DNA of 64,000 bases from Furcasterigmium furcatum. Taxonomy: Eukaryota; Ascomycota; Sordariomycetes; Glomerellales; Plectosphaerellaceae. Shown one piece after another: positions 42,209 to 54,415 of this stretch; positions within the stretch are counted from its first letter, which is position 1, and the number at the start of each line of letters is the position of its first letter. The stretch spans positions 4,410,472 to 4,474,471 of the forward strand of contig BCIA01000005.1 in NCBI GenBank assembly GCA_001599815.1, given 5' to 3'. The position numbers were made by a program, and so were the translations under genes. The notes below the pieces were generated by a model. It was not told where the DNA came from. It saw nothing but the letters and a program-made list of their open reading frames with translations, and did no database searches.

Positions 42209-44642
42209 ATGGCGTCCCAAGACAGAGATATCTCTTCACCCAGTGCCCCTGAAAAGAACATCTCAAAGTCCGTGGAAGAGAAGACCTCGGACACAGAGGA
42301 AGATTACGCCGCTGCAAGGCAGAGAATTCTGGAACAACATGAGCTCCAGAAGACCGAACCTCCGACCCTCCCCATTCTGACCCTCTTCAGAAGGAGGAAG
42401 GATGACAAGCAGCTTGACCAGATCGCAACCCAGCCCTCTATCTATGATGACCCCGAGCTTGCAAAATTCTTCCAGCCAACCGCGAAGTACGAGAACCTGC
42501 ACAGGTTTGATCCGTCGGCTCGATGGACCTGGGCTGAAGAACTGGTAGGCCTCTCTCTGTGTCTCTCGCGGCCGGGAAATCTCAGTGCTTGAAGCTCACT
42601 CCTTGTCTCAGCCTTTGATCAATAAACTTGACTGGAAGGTCACCCTTTGGGCATGCATTGCCTTCTTCGCTCTCGATCTTGACCGAGGCAACATCGCCCA
42701 GGCCAACACCGATAACTTCCTCGACGACCTGGGGCTTGATACCAATGGTAAGCAGAGACGCCGTTTTAGCACTTGTTTTCCTATGCCCTGCGCGCGAGCT
42801 TACTTGCTGGTAGATTTCAATCTTGGAAACACAGTGTTCAGGTTGTCGTTCTTGGCCGCGGAACTCCCATCCCAGCTCATCAGCAAGAAACTTGGTTCGT
42901 CAACCTTCTCCTGGATTGACTCCTTGTAACAACAGAACTAAACTAACCGTTTGAACAGGGCCTGATCGATGGGTATTACTTCCCTAGTACCCCAGCTCCG
43001 CTTGATCCTTTATATTCCCACCTACTAACGGAGTACTGCTTAGATCCCGACAATCATGTGCCTCTGGAGCGTCGTGGCCGCATCTCAGTTCTGGCTCAGT
43101 GGCAGGGCAAGCTTCCTTACCTGTCGAGCACTCCTCGGGTTGCTCCAAGGAGGGTTCATACCGGACGTTATTCTCTATCTCGTGAGTCTAGGCAGCCGAA
43201 GTGCTGACTACCGAGTCGCTGGTGTTGAGAACTGACACTCCATGGCAGTCTTACTTCTTCAAAGGCACTGAGCTCCCGTTCCGCCTCGCCCTCTTCTGGA
43301 CCAGTCTTCGCGTCACAGACATTGTAGCGCCAATCCTTGCCTTTGGCCTTTTGCGACTTCGAGGTGTCCATGGTTATGAGGGGTGGCGCTGGCTCTTCCT
43401 GATCGAAGGCATTTTCGTAAGTCGACGTGTGTGACGAGACGCTTAGCACTCCCATACTAATGACGGAACAGACCCTGTCCATTGGTATCTGGTCCTGGTT
43501 CATGATGGCTGCTTCGCCTACTCAGACAAAGTCCTGGTTTAACAAGAAGGGCTGGTTCAACGAGCGTGAGGAAGTAATCATGGTGAATCGGATTCTCCGC
43601 GACGACCCCTCCAAGGGAGACATGCATAATCGCCAGGCCGTCGACTTCAAACTCCTTTGGAAGTCCCTCTGCGACTACGATCTTTGGCCTATGTACTTCA
43701 TTGGCCTGACGTTCCTCATTCCTGCTGGTCCTCCCGACTCCTACCTGACGCTCACGCTGCGGACGCTGGGTTTCGGCACTTTCGACTCCAACCTTCTCAG
43801 CATCCCGACTCAAGTTATCGGTGCCATCACGGTATGCAGCTCAATGATATCCAGCTAATGGTCACTGCTAAAAAAGGCTATAGATGCTCCTGCTCACATA
43901 CTTCTCTGAGATTTGGAACGAGAGGTCTTTCATGGGAATATTGGGTCAAGTCTGGTTGCTGCCCAACCTGATTGCGCTTCGCGTACTCGCAAGCGACGCC
44001 AGCTCGTGGGCCAAGTTTGCGGTCTTGACAGTGCTGCTGTCATATCCTTCAGGTGAGTCGGTCCGGCGAGAATTCCGTGGGGAGTCGCTGTAGATCTAAC
44101 AATGACCCAGCACACGCAATGCAAGTCGGTTGGTGCAGCAGGAACTCGAATACAGTCCGCACCAGAACGGTCTCTGCCGCTTTGTACAAGTATGTGCTGC
44201 GCAGTCTCCCCTATTTGTGTGTTCCGGACAGCCACTGACTGAAATTCTCAGCATGTTTGTCCAGGTGGGCGGTATCATCCACTCCAACATCTACCGCCAG
44301 GATGACCGCCCTGACTGTGAGTCCTACCCGCCAGCGTGGAATAAGTTGTAGTTCTGACAGTGAACAGATCGACGAGGAAACACCGTTCTGATAGGCATCA
44401 CCGTCATGAACGTTTTCCTCTACGTGTTCGCCAAGCTCTACTATATTTGGCGTAACAAGGTCAGGGACCGCGAGTGGGCCGCCATGTCCAGAGAGGTGAG
44501 CATGCTGTGTAGCAAATCCGTCGGATGATCCTGTCACGAAATCGGGCAACTGCTGACAACCGGCTCCTAGGAACGAGCGCACTACCTTGAGACCACCACA
44601 GATTCTGGCAGCAAGCGCAAGGATTTCCGGTTTGCTCACTAA
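42209..44642 (+). CDS. MFS anion transporter, allantoate permease (ACS) family
   Basis: Twelve exons: 42209-42544, 42612-42747, 42814-42894, 42959-42972, 43044-43181, 43249-43416, 43472-43831, 43884-44052, 44111-44189, 44252-44316, 44368-44495, 44571-44642; 581 residues. Exon 4 is only 14 nt and completes KKLGPDRW. Family marks are LDWKVTLWACIAFFALDLDRGNIAQAN in helix 1, SRNSNTVRTRTVSAALYNMFVQ near helix 11, and the C-terminal DSGSKRKDFRFAH. Members of this Dal5/Tna1-like group carry small anions such as allantoate, nicotinate, sulfonates or vitamins with protons across the plasma membrane. The substrate cannot be assigned. It converges on the quinone oxidoreductase. Confidence 0.92.
42959..42972 (+). 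other. 14-nt micro-exon
   Basis: Flanked by tttgaacag and gtattact, it encodes the GPDRW part of a strongly conserved motif and shifts phase from 1 to 0. Skipping it would break the frame. Confidence 0.8.
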
Positions 44643-44808
44643 GATGTCACATGTTCGTCCACATGTCTGCATTTCTGCGGATTATGGTGTAGTAAGGACT
44701 CTTGGATTTCAAACTTGCGGATGGTTGGCCGCGCCGCAGGACGTATCTTGCCAAGAATGGCCAACATGTACGATTTGCACCTTTGAAAACTACTTGCTGG
44801 TGAGTATC

Positions 44809-46002
44809 TTACTCAGGAATACGAATGATGACCTTGGAAAAGTGTTCCTGAGCCTCGAGCCGCCTGTAAGCCTCCTGCGCCTCACTCAGAGCGAACACCT
44901 TATCATCCACCGCTGGCTTCAGCTTGTGCTTCGCGATGAACTCGATCATGTCCCGCATCATCTCGCGAGTCCCCAGGAGAATGCCGCGGCCGATGCAGAT
45001 ATTTCCGAGGAGCGACATGAGGCTCTCGTTTCTGTCTGTCTTGCCCAGAAGGCCCGCGAGGACGATGACGCCGTCGATGCGTACCGCCTCGAGCGACTCG
45101 CCCAGCGTGGCGTTGCCGCCAACATCCACGATGAGGTCGACGCCGCGGCCGGACGGGGTGAGTCTCTTGGCCGCGGCGCCCCAGTCGGGGACTTTCCGGT
45201 AGTTGATGATGTGGTGCGCCCCGAGAGCGGCGAGTCTCTCCGCTTTGCTGTCGCTGCTGGTCGTCGCGATAACAGTCGCACCGGCGGCGAGAGCAAACTG
45301 CAATATCATGCGTCAGTGGGAACTCGAACTCTCATGGTGCCACGGAACTCAGTTACCTGCATAACCGCGATGCTCACTCCCCCAGTGCCCTGGACAAGCA
45401 CCCAGTCCCCTTCCTGCACCGCCCTTCCCTTCAGCCCCATCACGGCGTTCCAGGCGGTGATGCCGGAGCATGTGAGCGTAGCGGCCTCTTCAAACGAGAG
45501 GTTCTCCCCGAACTTGGCGAGACAACTCTCTCGGAAGATCCCATGCGTGCACAGCGTTCCGTTGAGACCCTGGCCCAAGCCGGCACAGATGTGAGCCATG
45601 CTCGGAAGGGCCGAGTCGTCGAGTGCCGTGAGCTCGCTGCCCGGGAACGTCTCTGGGACCATATGTGCCACGACGCGGTCTCCGGCAACGACAGTCCTGA
45701 CGGCGCTTCCGGTGCGGAGGACGATACCCGCACCATCAGACCCGGGAACCAGCCCAGGGCTGGATTTCAGTCCCATGAAGCCCTGTGAGCTGATATCAGT
45801 CCGGTCAAATGGACTGAGCTATGGAAAGGATACTCACCTTCGCGATAACCAGGTCTCGGTAGTTTAATGACGCGGCACGGAGCTCGACAAGTACCTCATC
45901 CGGGCCGAGCTCGGTGATGGGAGGCATCGTCTGGAGCTCGAGCCCAGAGAGATCGTCCTGTTGGGAGACAACACTCCATTGTTGAATCGGTGACTGCGCC
46001 AT
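44809..46002 (-). CDS. Medium-chain quinone oxidoreductase / zinc-less alcohol dehydrogenase
   Basis: Three exons, 46002-45838, 45782-45357 and 45297-44809, give 359 residues. It is a medium-chain dehydrogenase: GroES-like N-terminal half with LRAASLNYRDLVIAKGFMG and PGSDGAGIV, then the NADPH Rossmann fold with VQGTGGVSIAVMQFALAAGATVIATTSSDSKAERL. LNYRD in place of a zinc-binding Cys, and no structural-zinc cysteine cluster, put it with quinone oxidoreductases and zinc-less members. It would reduce quinones, enones or aldehydes with NADPH in the cytosol. Unspliced frames stop soon after each donor, so the introns are firm. Confidence 0.93.
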
Positions 46003-46610
46003 TCTCGTGAGATAGCTGGATCTGTCTAGTCTGAGAGCAATGTTGAACCAGCGTCATAGAAATCCGGAACTAAATTCTCAGAGGAAGGCCAGTAGTGCGC
46101 GAATCATGACGGCCTTGACAGCGGCGTCTTCACGAGTCAGTCAAGCGGCCGCAGTGGAGCTGGTTCGGGTGGAATTCTGCTCTAGTGCAACCCGGTTTCC
46201 CGGTTTCCGGGACCTACTTCGGGCCAGCAACGAAATAGTCTTATCAGATAGCAGAAAAGGTGATGCACAGTAGAAGTCCAGTGTCGTACTGACCCCGTAA
46301 GCCCGAGGCGGGCCATGCAGCACTGCTAATGCCAATGCGTTGCTGATCTCAGGTTCCATCTGTCGCATACCATCTGACATCTTCAGGTGAGCGGCATCAG
46401 TTCGAGTTCTTCAACAGCGAATGACTACTAGAAATAGAATTTGCAGAGGACTCCTTTCTCTTGTGCGCTTGTATTGGCAGTTCCAGTCCAACAGGTGGTG
46501 GGCAGTCTCTAGCCCATTGCAGGCTCTCATCCTCCGATGGGCCGCCTTGATACGACCGCCTGACAGAGACGTGCTCAACCGCCACCCTACTCCAATCATG
46601 GTATAGCCCT
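46003..46610. other. Intergenic region
   Basis: It holds the oxidoreductase promoter and the 3' flank of the MFS gene. A small direct repeat CCGGTTTC occurs twice near 46192-46208. No gene is seen. Confidence 0.45.
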
Positions 46611-48504
46611 CTAGAGAACATACCGATACATGGGACTGGCATCCCCCAGCTTCAACAAGTCCTCCTCGGTGTACTGCTCCCTGATGCCAGCGGGGTCCAT
46701 CTGGTCCCTCTTCTTGTTCTGCCTCGAGTACAACCACCGCAGGAGAAGAGTCCCGGTGACCGCTGTGACACAGAGGCCAGCGCCGAATCCATACCCCAGG
46801 AAGAAGCGCGGAGCATGGTGGGCGATGAAGATGTTGCTGCCAACGACACCCCCAAAGCTGCCACAGGCCAGGAACAGCGCCATGCCGACGGCGCGCTTGG
46901 ATGATGGGGCAAGGTTGTTCAGAACCCATGCCAGGATGCATGACAGCGTCGGGTAGATTCCAATCGGAATCGTGAAGAGAAGCGCGTACGTCAGGCCAGG
47001 GAGGTTTGGATGCGGGATACAGAGCAGGCCGATGAAACCGATCATGGAGACTGACGCAGGTCCGACGATGATGATCCAGCGCACCTGTTTTCGGTCGGCC
47101 CACCAGGAGAGAGTAATGGACGAGATCATACCGGCTATGTAGACCGGGATGGTCATCAGCTGGGCTTGCTCCGACGCGTAACCAAGTCGGTTGATGATGG
47201 TCGGGAGAGTGTACGTAAAGGCGTACAGGCAGACCTATCAAGCCATGAGTGAGATGTTCACGGGGGTGCTTCCAGGACAACTCACACTGAGCGCGAACTG
47301 AATCAGCGAGGCAACATAGAGCTTCACGTCCTTCATAGAATCCCACAGGTGACTCCATTTAAACTTGTCGTTGGTAGCAACCTGGCCCTCGGTGGTTCCG
47401 GAGTCCATCTTCAAGCGCCGCGCGATGAACTCTCTTTCGTACGGAGTCAGGAACGACGCAGTCTCCGGATAATCTGGCAGAGTCCATGGGAGAGTGACGC
47501 CGATCACCACTGTCAGAAGACCTTCGAGGATGAAGATCCATCTCCAGCCACCAAGACCTAGGTATGGTAAGTATGAGGACCACACGCAGTTGAAGAGTAA
47601 CAAGGCTGCATACCGCCAACGCCGTCCATATTTTCAATGGCAAAAGCCAGCAGACCAGACAAGGCACCTGCCAGAGCCCCGGCAGAGAGATAGATACTCA
47701 GGCGCGTCTGGATCTCGAAGCGGCAATACCAGATGGTCAAGATGAACGCCGCTGCGGGGCCGAAACCGGACTCTGCGAGACCCAAGAGAGTCCTGGTAAC
47801 AACCAGCTGCTCGTATGTCTGCACGAGACCTTGAAGTGTAACAACCTACACACGTCAGGGTTTGCAGGTTGGGAAGTGGGATATTCTTTCATACCGTTCC
47901 GAATGTGCACACAATGATGCAGACCCAGATCGAGGGACGCAAGTGCTTGAGGACGATGTTGCTGGGAATCTCAAATGCCGCATAGGTGAAGAAGAAGACC
48001 TGGCCGTGAAGTCAGAGGCCGCCAATACGGGACGTACGGAGTGAGGCCACTTACCATGGTTGCAATGTTGTATTGAGACCCGGTCAGGTTGAGGTCCTCG
48101 TCCATTCCAGCGATACGTGCGTTGCCGATGTTTGATCGATCCAAAAAGGACAGCAGGTAGAGGACGGTCAACAGTGGCATGAGTCTGATATCGATTTTCC
48201 GGATGATACGCTTGGTCTCGGCGTCATCATACAACGGGACCTGAGAGTATGTGTCAGTCTCCTTACGAGGAACAACGGAAGTCGGAAGACTAACCTCATG
48301 AGTTCTGTCATCGTCCTTCTTAACCTCAGTCCACTCGTCGTCTTTGATGACGGCGTCTTTGAGCTCAACGTCCCCGGCATGGCTCTTCTGCTCCGCGTCT
48401 GGCTGCATCATTGAAATTGTCGTTGAAGATCGTCGAAGTTCAATTGTCTCAGTGTCTCTGAGAATTAGTGATGAGCCATCTAATCTGACCTCCATCTTCA
48501 GCAT
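46611..48504 (-). CDS. MFS transporter, ACS family
   Basis: Exons 48504-48055, 47999-47895, 47845-47614, 47557-47286 and 47234-46611 give 560 residues. A 54-nt in-frame stretch at 48294-48241 has good splice signals (gttagt ... ctctcag) and may be an extra intron, giving 542 residues. The long acidic N-terminal tail is cytosolic. Helix 1 reads MPLLTVLYLLSFLDRSNIGNARIAGM, the hallmark of the allantoate/vitamin transporter group, followed by FEIPSNIVLKHLRPSIW and GGWRWIFILEGL. The start is uncertain among Mets at residues 1, 4 and 32. The substrate is unknown; carriage of the compound degraded by the enzymes to its right is inference. Confidence 0.9.
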
Positions 48505-49149
48505 GGAGGTTTAAATAGGTACATGTAGCTGGAGTTCCAAAAGCTCGAGCACAGGACTGAAAGTCCCTCTTCTCCATTCCCCACAACCCAGCTAGTACGA
48601 AGTCGTCGATAGCTTAGTTTCCGATGGCGACATGGGTGCGTAACGCTAAGAACTTCGCGAGGCTCCGGACCCTTGTCTCTCTCATAGCCGAACTACCTGA
48701 ACATGAAGCCGAGCGGATCATGCTGGGTCTGGGGTACTGCGCGGGGTGTGGCAATGCAACCTGGAGTTGACTGGGGAGTATTCTGGCCTGGGGAAAGTCT
48801 GGGGAATGGTTTCTTCCTCTTCCCAAATAGGTATTGCCGGTAGGACACCGAAGTTGCCATCAGAAAACTACAATAGCGAGGGCTCGGCCTTGGCAGAACA
48901 GGCGGAGATCCGTGATCCCGGATCTCCGTCAAGGTTTGGGAGTGGTGAGTGCAGGGTGGTGAGTTCAGTGAAGGAGGTGGTTCATATCGGAGGCCTCTAC
49001 TGACACGTCTTAGTGACACAGGGTGTCCTGTCAAGTCAACTTCATTGGCCATGATGGTGCATTCGACTGGGAGACTTCGTGGTGCCATGTTGACTTTTGT
49101 TCTGCGTTTGATTCTCTCTGCTCTATATCTCGACGTATCTAACTGCATT
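48505..49149. other. Intergenic region
   Basis: It holds the MFS promoter and the 3' flank of the aldehyde dehydrogenase. No gene or repeat is supported. Confidence 0.5.
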
Positions 49150-50841
49150 CTATATTCCGATGGTGATGCCCTTGACGTTTGTGTAATCCTCGACTCCAAA
49201 CTTGGAACCTTCGCGACCGATACCACTCTCCTTGATGCCGCCAAATGGCTGCTCGCAGGCACTGATCAGGCCAACACGGACGCCCACCATGCCCGTATCC
49301 AACGCCTCTGCCACTCGCCACAGCCTGGAGATATTCTCCGTGTAGAAGTAAGAGGCAAGACCGCTTTGAAACGTGTTCGCCAGCTCAATGACCTCCTCCT
49401 CTGTGTCAAACGGGGTCAGCGCAGCAACAGGGCCAAATGTTTCTTCGTTCCCAAAGCGCATCGTCCTAGGATCACAGTCCACCAATATCGTAGGAGGGTA
49501 AAAGTAGGGTCCCAAGTCAGTCCTCAAAGAGCCTCCGCTGACCAGTTTCGCGCCGTTGGCCACGGCGTCGTCGACATGCTGCTGGACCTTGTCGACGCCT
49601 CTTTGCGAGTAAAGCGGCCCGAAGTTGACTTTTGGGTCCCAGATAGAACCGAGTTTGAACAGCTTCTGCTGAGAGGCTTCGAGAAGCTTTGCGAATTCGT
49701 CTATGACGGATCGGTGAACGAAAACGCGGTTGGCGCAAACGCAGGTTTGACCAGAGGACCTAAACTTCGAGGCGATGAGACCTGGTGGTAACAATTAGTA
49801 CAACTCCAGGACAGTTCCAGAAACGACAACATCGACTTACCGTCTACCGCCTTTTGAAGGTTGGCGTCTTCGAAAACAATGAAGGGTGCGTTCCCGCCCA
49901 GCTCCATGCTCGTCTTCTTGAGAGTTTTTCCACATTCGGCATTGAGGAACTTTCCCACCGCGGTAGAGCCCGTGAAACTCAGATGCCTGACCAGGGTATT
50001 CTGGCACATCTCCTCACCCATGGCCACCGAACCTTTCGCATCACCAGTAACAATGTTCAAGGTGCCAGGGGGGTAGTCCTTGACGCGCTCGAATAGCTTG
50101 GCGATGGCCGTCGCGCACATGGGCGTTTCGGGCGCTGGCTTAAGAACGACAGTACAGCCTGCAGCGATGGCGGCTCCCACTTTGCGCAGCGCCATCGCGA
50201 TGGGCGAGTTCCATGGCGTGATGGCAACGACGACGCCTTGGGGCTCCCTGGTGGTGAAGATGCGGTTATCTGCTTTGGCCGCGGGGATGGTCTCGCCGTA
50301 CAGGCGCTCAATCTCACCCTCGAACCATTCCAGGAAGCTGAGGCCGTAGTCGACGGTCACGTACGACTCGGTGATGGGCTTCCCCAGCTCGAGGGCGCAG
50401 ATTGCCGCAAGGTCGTCGCGATTGGCCCTGACAATGTCGGTCCACTCGCGCAGCAGCTTCTTCCGTTTACGGTGCGTGAACTTCTTGTACGACTTGAAAG
50501 CGACCTGTGCGGCGTCGATTGCGCCCCGGACCTCTTCGCGGGATAGGTTGGCGACCTGGAAGGCAACCTGGCCATCTTCGGGGTCTGTCGTATGTTAGTG
50601 ATTCAAATTTCAATTATTGTGACTTTATGGAACGTACCATATACGGGAAAGGTAGCGCCAGAAGAGGCCGAAACCCATTTACCCCCAATGTATGCCCGGG
50701 AATCGAGCAGCGATGGATCTTTGAACTAAGAGAAAACGCCATTAGAGAGGATGTTCATATCTGTGCCGGCTGAAAATGTCCAAGACTTACAGTGTAGGGG
50801 ATGTTCTTTTCCAGAACACCAATTCCAGAGAGTGAAGCCAT
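49150..50841 (-). CDS. Aldehyde dehydrogenase, succinate-semialdehyde type
   Basis: Four exons, 50841-50791, 50725-50638, 50584-49841 and 49781-49150, give 504 residues, the normal length. Marks: ITPWNSPIAMALRKVGAAIAAGC, the FTGSTAVGK nucleotide loop, catalytic Glu in KTSMELGGNAP, nucleophile Cys in SSGQTCVCANR, and ETFGPVAAL. The paired cysteines CVC around the nucleophile are typical of succinate-semialdehyde dehydrogenases, which oxidise a semialdehyde to a dicarboxylic acid with NAD(P). No transit peptide is obvious. In this context it could finish oxidation of an omega-oxo acid. The first exon is 51 nt and splices to FKDPSLLDSRAYIGG. Confidence 0.94.
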
Positions 50842-51269
50842 GTCGGAAGGGTGGGTGGTGTCTCTCAGGACAATGCCAAGCTACTACTCTGAATTACGCC
50901 ACTTGAACCAGTCAAACGGAGTCTACACCAGACCATGCACTGAGACCGCGGTATTTGAGCCATAATATTACGCATGATAATGCCTTTTCCTTTCCGCCCG
51001 CGGTCAATGTTCAGGTCGAGGTGTACTGACTGTGCCGGGGCCGAACAATATGCTGGTTTGCCGGATTCGGCAATCCATCGGCAACTCAATTACCGACTGG
51101 ACCCACCTCACCCCGGCCGGCCGGTCGCCCCGGTCCCGGACGGCCCTCGCACTCCAGCGCCATGGCCATCCATGTCAAAAGAGAAGAGATACCGAGCCAG
51201 CGTAGAGGAGTGCCCCATGGATATTGTCAAAAGCTCGCAAACTGCAATTGTCATCAAACCCACGCCAAG
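50842..51269. promoter_or_regulatory. Divergent promoter, ALDH and zinc ADH
   Basis: 428 bp separate the two start codons. Several GGCCGG-type blocks lie at about 51115-51125. No clear operator is defined. Confidence 0.4.
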
Positions 51270-52486
51270 ATGCCTTCTAACATGGAGATGAACGCCGTCG
51301 TTATCCACGGGCCGCACGACATCAGGGTCGAGAGGAAACCACGGCCCGAGATTCAAGACGGACGTGATGCCATCGTCCGTGTCATCGTTGCTGGGATTTG
51401 TGGCAGTGAGCTTCATCCCTATCGAGGGCATCAGAAGACGACCTTCGGGCACATCATGGTGAGCATTGCCTTGAACTAGACGGCAACACCCCTGAAGTCC
51501 GGAATAGTGCCTAACTTGGTTGCCAGGGACATGAGTTCACGGGTGTGGTAGAACAAGTTGGGTCCCAGGTCACAACCGTCAAGGAAGGCCAGCGGGTCTT
51601 TGGTGTCTTTTCCACATCCTGGTAGGACACTTCGTACAGCACAAATGGACGCGTGTCATGCTAAACTGTTGAAAGTCTACGATGTTGGTTCTGCAAGCAT
51701 GGCCATACGAACCGATGCTCCAACTCACTCGCGTTGGGCACCGCCCAGATTGATGGCAGCCAGGCTGAATACGTCCGCATCCCTGAGGCAGATGGAACCC
51801 TTCTGCTAGCGCCTGCAGATATCGACGATGAACTGCTGGTCATGATGTCCGACATCTTCCCTACCGGGTACTACGGTGCGATGCGAGCTTTGTCGCACTT
51901 TGCGCCCCCAGATGAGGTGAAGTCGCTGTCCAGTTTCCCAAAACAGCCTCTCGAGTCGACCGTCATTGTCTGTCTCGGCTGCGGCATTGTCGGGCTGTGC
52001 GCCATTCTTACTGCCGCGTCCAAGGGGGCTGGGACAGTGTTCTGCGTCGACTCTGTCGAGGACCGCCTGGAACAAGCCCGGAAGATGGGCGGTACCCCTC
52101 TCCGGCTAGGTGTTGACGACATTCGAAAGGTCGTCATGGACGCCACCGACGGGCGGGGGGCCGACGCCATGATTGAGAGTGTCGGCAATGAGGCTGCTCT
52201 TCGTTCTGCCGTTGATCTCCTCAGGCCCTGCGGCGTCCTCAGCTCGGTTGGCTTCCACCAGTCGGAAATGCCATTCACGGCGCTTCAGGGATATCAGCGA
52301 AACATCAACTTGAATATGGGTCGGGCTCCGGTCCGCGCCATCCTGGAAGAGGCTCTTCCGGTGTTCGTTGCGAACAAATCCAAGTTCGCGGACGTGATAT
52401 CGCACCGCCTTGCCTTGACGGATGCTGCGAAGGGGTACGAGCTGTTCTCCACGGCGGAAGCTAGGAAGGTGGTTTTGAGGCCGTAG
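51270..52486 (+). CDS. Zinc-dependent alcohol dehydrogenase
   Basis: Three exons, 51270-51458, 51527-51621 and 51676-52486, give 364 residues. Catalytic-zinc residues are Cys44 (GICGSELH) and His65-Glu66 (GHEFTG). The structural-zinc cysteines Cys95, 98, 101 and 109 appear only with acceptor 51675 (gaaag), which decides the second intron. The Rossmann glycines lie in VCLGCGIVGLCA. It resembles the fungal sorbitol/formaldehyde/threonine dehydrogenase cluster of zinc ADHs. It oxidises an alcohol to an aldehyde or ketone with NAD(P). It is divergent from the aldehyde dehydrogenase, which suggests paired alcohol-to-acid oxidation. The start at MPSNMEMNAV is preferred; MEMNAV or an upstream Met at 51162 is possible. 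Confidence 0.9.
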
Positions 52487-52629
52487 AAAGTGCAGGTTTG
52501 AATATTTAAATACTACTGAGTCTAGAAAAACATGACAAGATCCTACTCAATGGTAAAAAGGAGATATAACTATATCAACTGATATAGAGTTTTCTCGGCG
52601 TCATGCCCATACGCCTCTTTGACAAGATC

Positions 52630-53985
52630 CTACAGACTCACGCTGGAGACCTTCTCGCCGTTCTTCCGGAGCACCTCTCTTGCCTCTGGCCAGGGCTTGC
52701 CGTCACGCCAGAATCCATGAAGAGCGCGCTCTCTGCCGGGCATCTTCTTGCGCGGGAGGTCGTTGAGCCAGTCCCAGTGAATGAAATTCTTGTATCCTCG
52801 TCGCTTCCAGTCGTTCAAGTCGTCGTGGGGGTGTTCGTTCAGCGTTGGTAGCTTTCGGAGCATGGCCTCGTCGTGAGCAAGACAGACAAGAACTGACGGA
52901 GACGCATCAAACTGGAGTAGCTTGTTGACCGAGACCTGAGATGTGGCCGGGTCGATGTACGCGGCCGATTCATGGGTAGAGATGTTGTAGAATGGGGTTG
53001 TTCGAGGATCACCTGCCGATGGGGCTCCCGGTTCAGTGCCGCCACTCTTTGGGTGCTCATCTGTGAAGAGAGAGCAGGGGCAAGGCGACGGAAAGTAGCC
53101 GGACTGATCAAGCGACAACTTGGGGATGATCTCTGGGAGAGGTTGGCCAGTGTTTGGCCTCATAACGCCCGGAAAGTGGCAGATGTCACCGCCGAGCAGC
53201 AGGAATGTGCTCTCCGGTCCACCTTGGGTCCGCGCGAGCCCGCACATGTGCCCGAGACAGTGACCCGGCGTGTCTAATATTGTGGTTCAATGTCAGCATA
53301 CGCCACCTTTTGTCCCTGTAAATGTCGAGTACATACCTAGAAGATAAAATGACCCGTCTCCGAAGAAATCATGAGCCCGAAATCCCCCAATCTCGAGGCC
53401 GTCGTCAAAAAACCCGATTTCGGTTAAGGTACGGCCCTTCAGCGCAGCACCATCGATGGGTGACTCCAGGTTTTCCGGGAAGCCTGGCATGAGTTTCGGC
53501 GACGCCTTGAAGCCGGGACCGACGACGAGCTCAGTGGATGATGGGAATAGCTCCATGGATCCGGTGTGATCCCAGTGGTAATGAGACCATATGACGCTTG
53601 CTTCACACCAGACTGTGAGTAATGGCTTGCGGTTATCATTGACGGAGGGTTTGAACATACAGATCTCGTCCAACCCGATGCCCTTTTCTTGAAGAATCTC
53701 GGTGGTGTCCTTGTCAACCCTGAGCGCAGGAATGACGAACCCCAGACGCTTCTGCAAGGCCGCTGGCAGCTTCCAGTATTCCTTTCGCACTCCGAGATCG
53801 AACATGACCTTTCTTTTGAGCCTGGGATGTTCCACGAGGAACGCGGCGACATATAGGTTGAGATGGTCCTGGCCCTCTCGAAGCGGCTCGATGAAAGACT
53901 GGGCGTTCACCACCATGACGCCGATGGTGTCCACCATCCGCACGCGGACAGTGGCGGACGACTCTGGGAATTTCAGGGCAGTCAT
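52630..53985 (-). CDS. Metallo-beta-lactamase-fold hydrolase (lactonase-like)
   Basis: Exons 53985-53337 and 53273-52630 give 430 residues. A 48-nt in-frame segment at 53660-53613 has splice signals (gtatgt ... ctcacag); removing it gives 414 residues and brings LDEI close to VIWSHYHWDH, as in relatives, so it is probably an intron. The metal motif is HYHWDH, followed by His in DTPGHCLGHM (completed by splicing) and Asp in GGDICHFPG. Fungal members resemble N-acyl-homoserine lactonases and other small lactonases or esterases, with two zinc ions. In this neighbourhood a lactone product of the monooxygenase is a plausible substrate (inference). It converges with the zinc ADH gene, 143 bp apart. 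Confidence 0.9.
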
Positions 53986-54415
53986 GTTTTCCGGGGGAAT
54001 GGGGTATTCTCAATGGCAGAAAATGGAATACTCGAGTGCTGGTTCCTTCAGTAGGAAATGAGACAGACAGTGGTGAGCTCTCTGGGCGGTTGTCTTCACG
54101 GAGGCCGCTAGTATAGTACTAGTAGACCTTTGGTATGCAACTTGCTAGAAAGCCATGGAATTAGGGGCCGGGTTCCTCATCTTGGGGCACTACAGGCATT
54201 GCCGAGGGAGAGTCGCACCCGCCCCTAAGTAGCCGGGACCATTGTGAGAACCCAGTATTAGGTGGAAATCTCTTGGCTGGGCGCGATTTTTGCCCCATGG
54301 CAGTCGTCGGGATTGCGTCGAAGAGTCACGATTTTTATTTTAACAACTGGACGACGGGCGAGACATCATCGAGAACGAGAGCTTTTGTTGCGGTTTGGCG
54401 CCGCTGGTATCTATC
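53986..54415. other. Intergenic region
   Basis: It holds the promoter of the MBL-fold gene and the 3' flank of the regulator. Nothing else is seen. Confidence 0.5.

Noticed and set aside
44587..45594. 335-codon open frame on the plus strand
   Set aside because: Antisense of the quinone oxidoreductase and its 3' flank; no motif.
46411..47358. 315-codon open frame on the minus strand
   Set aside because: Shifted frame of the MFS transporter; His/Pro/Arg-rich and crosses an intron.
48949..49791. 280-codon open frame on the plus strand
   Set aside because: Antisense of the aldehyde dehydrogenase exon 4; no motif.
51622..51708. Acceptor at ctgcaag (51705) for the zinc ADH second intron
   Set aside because: It gives a frame without the structural-zinc cysteines. 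The acceptor at 51675 restores all four.
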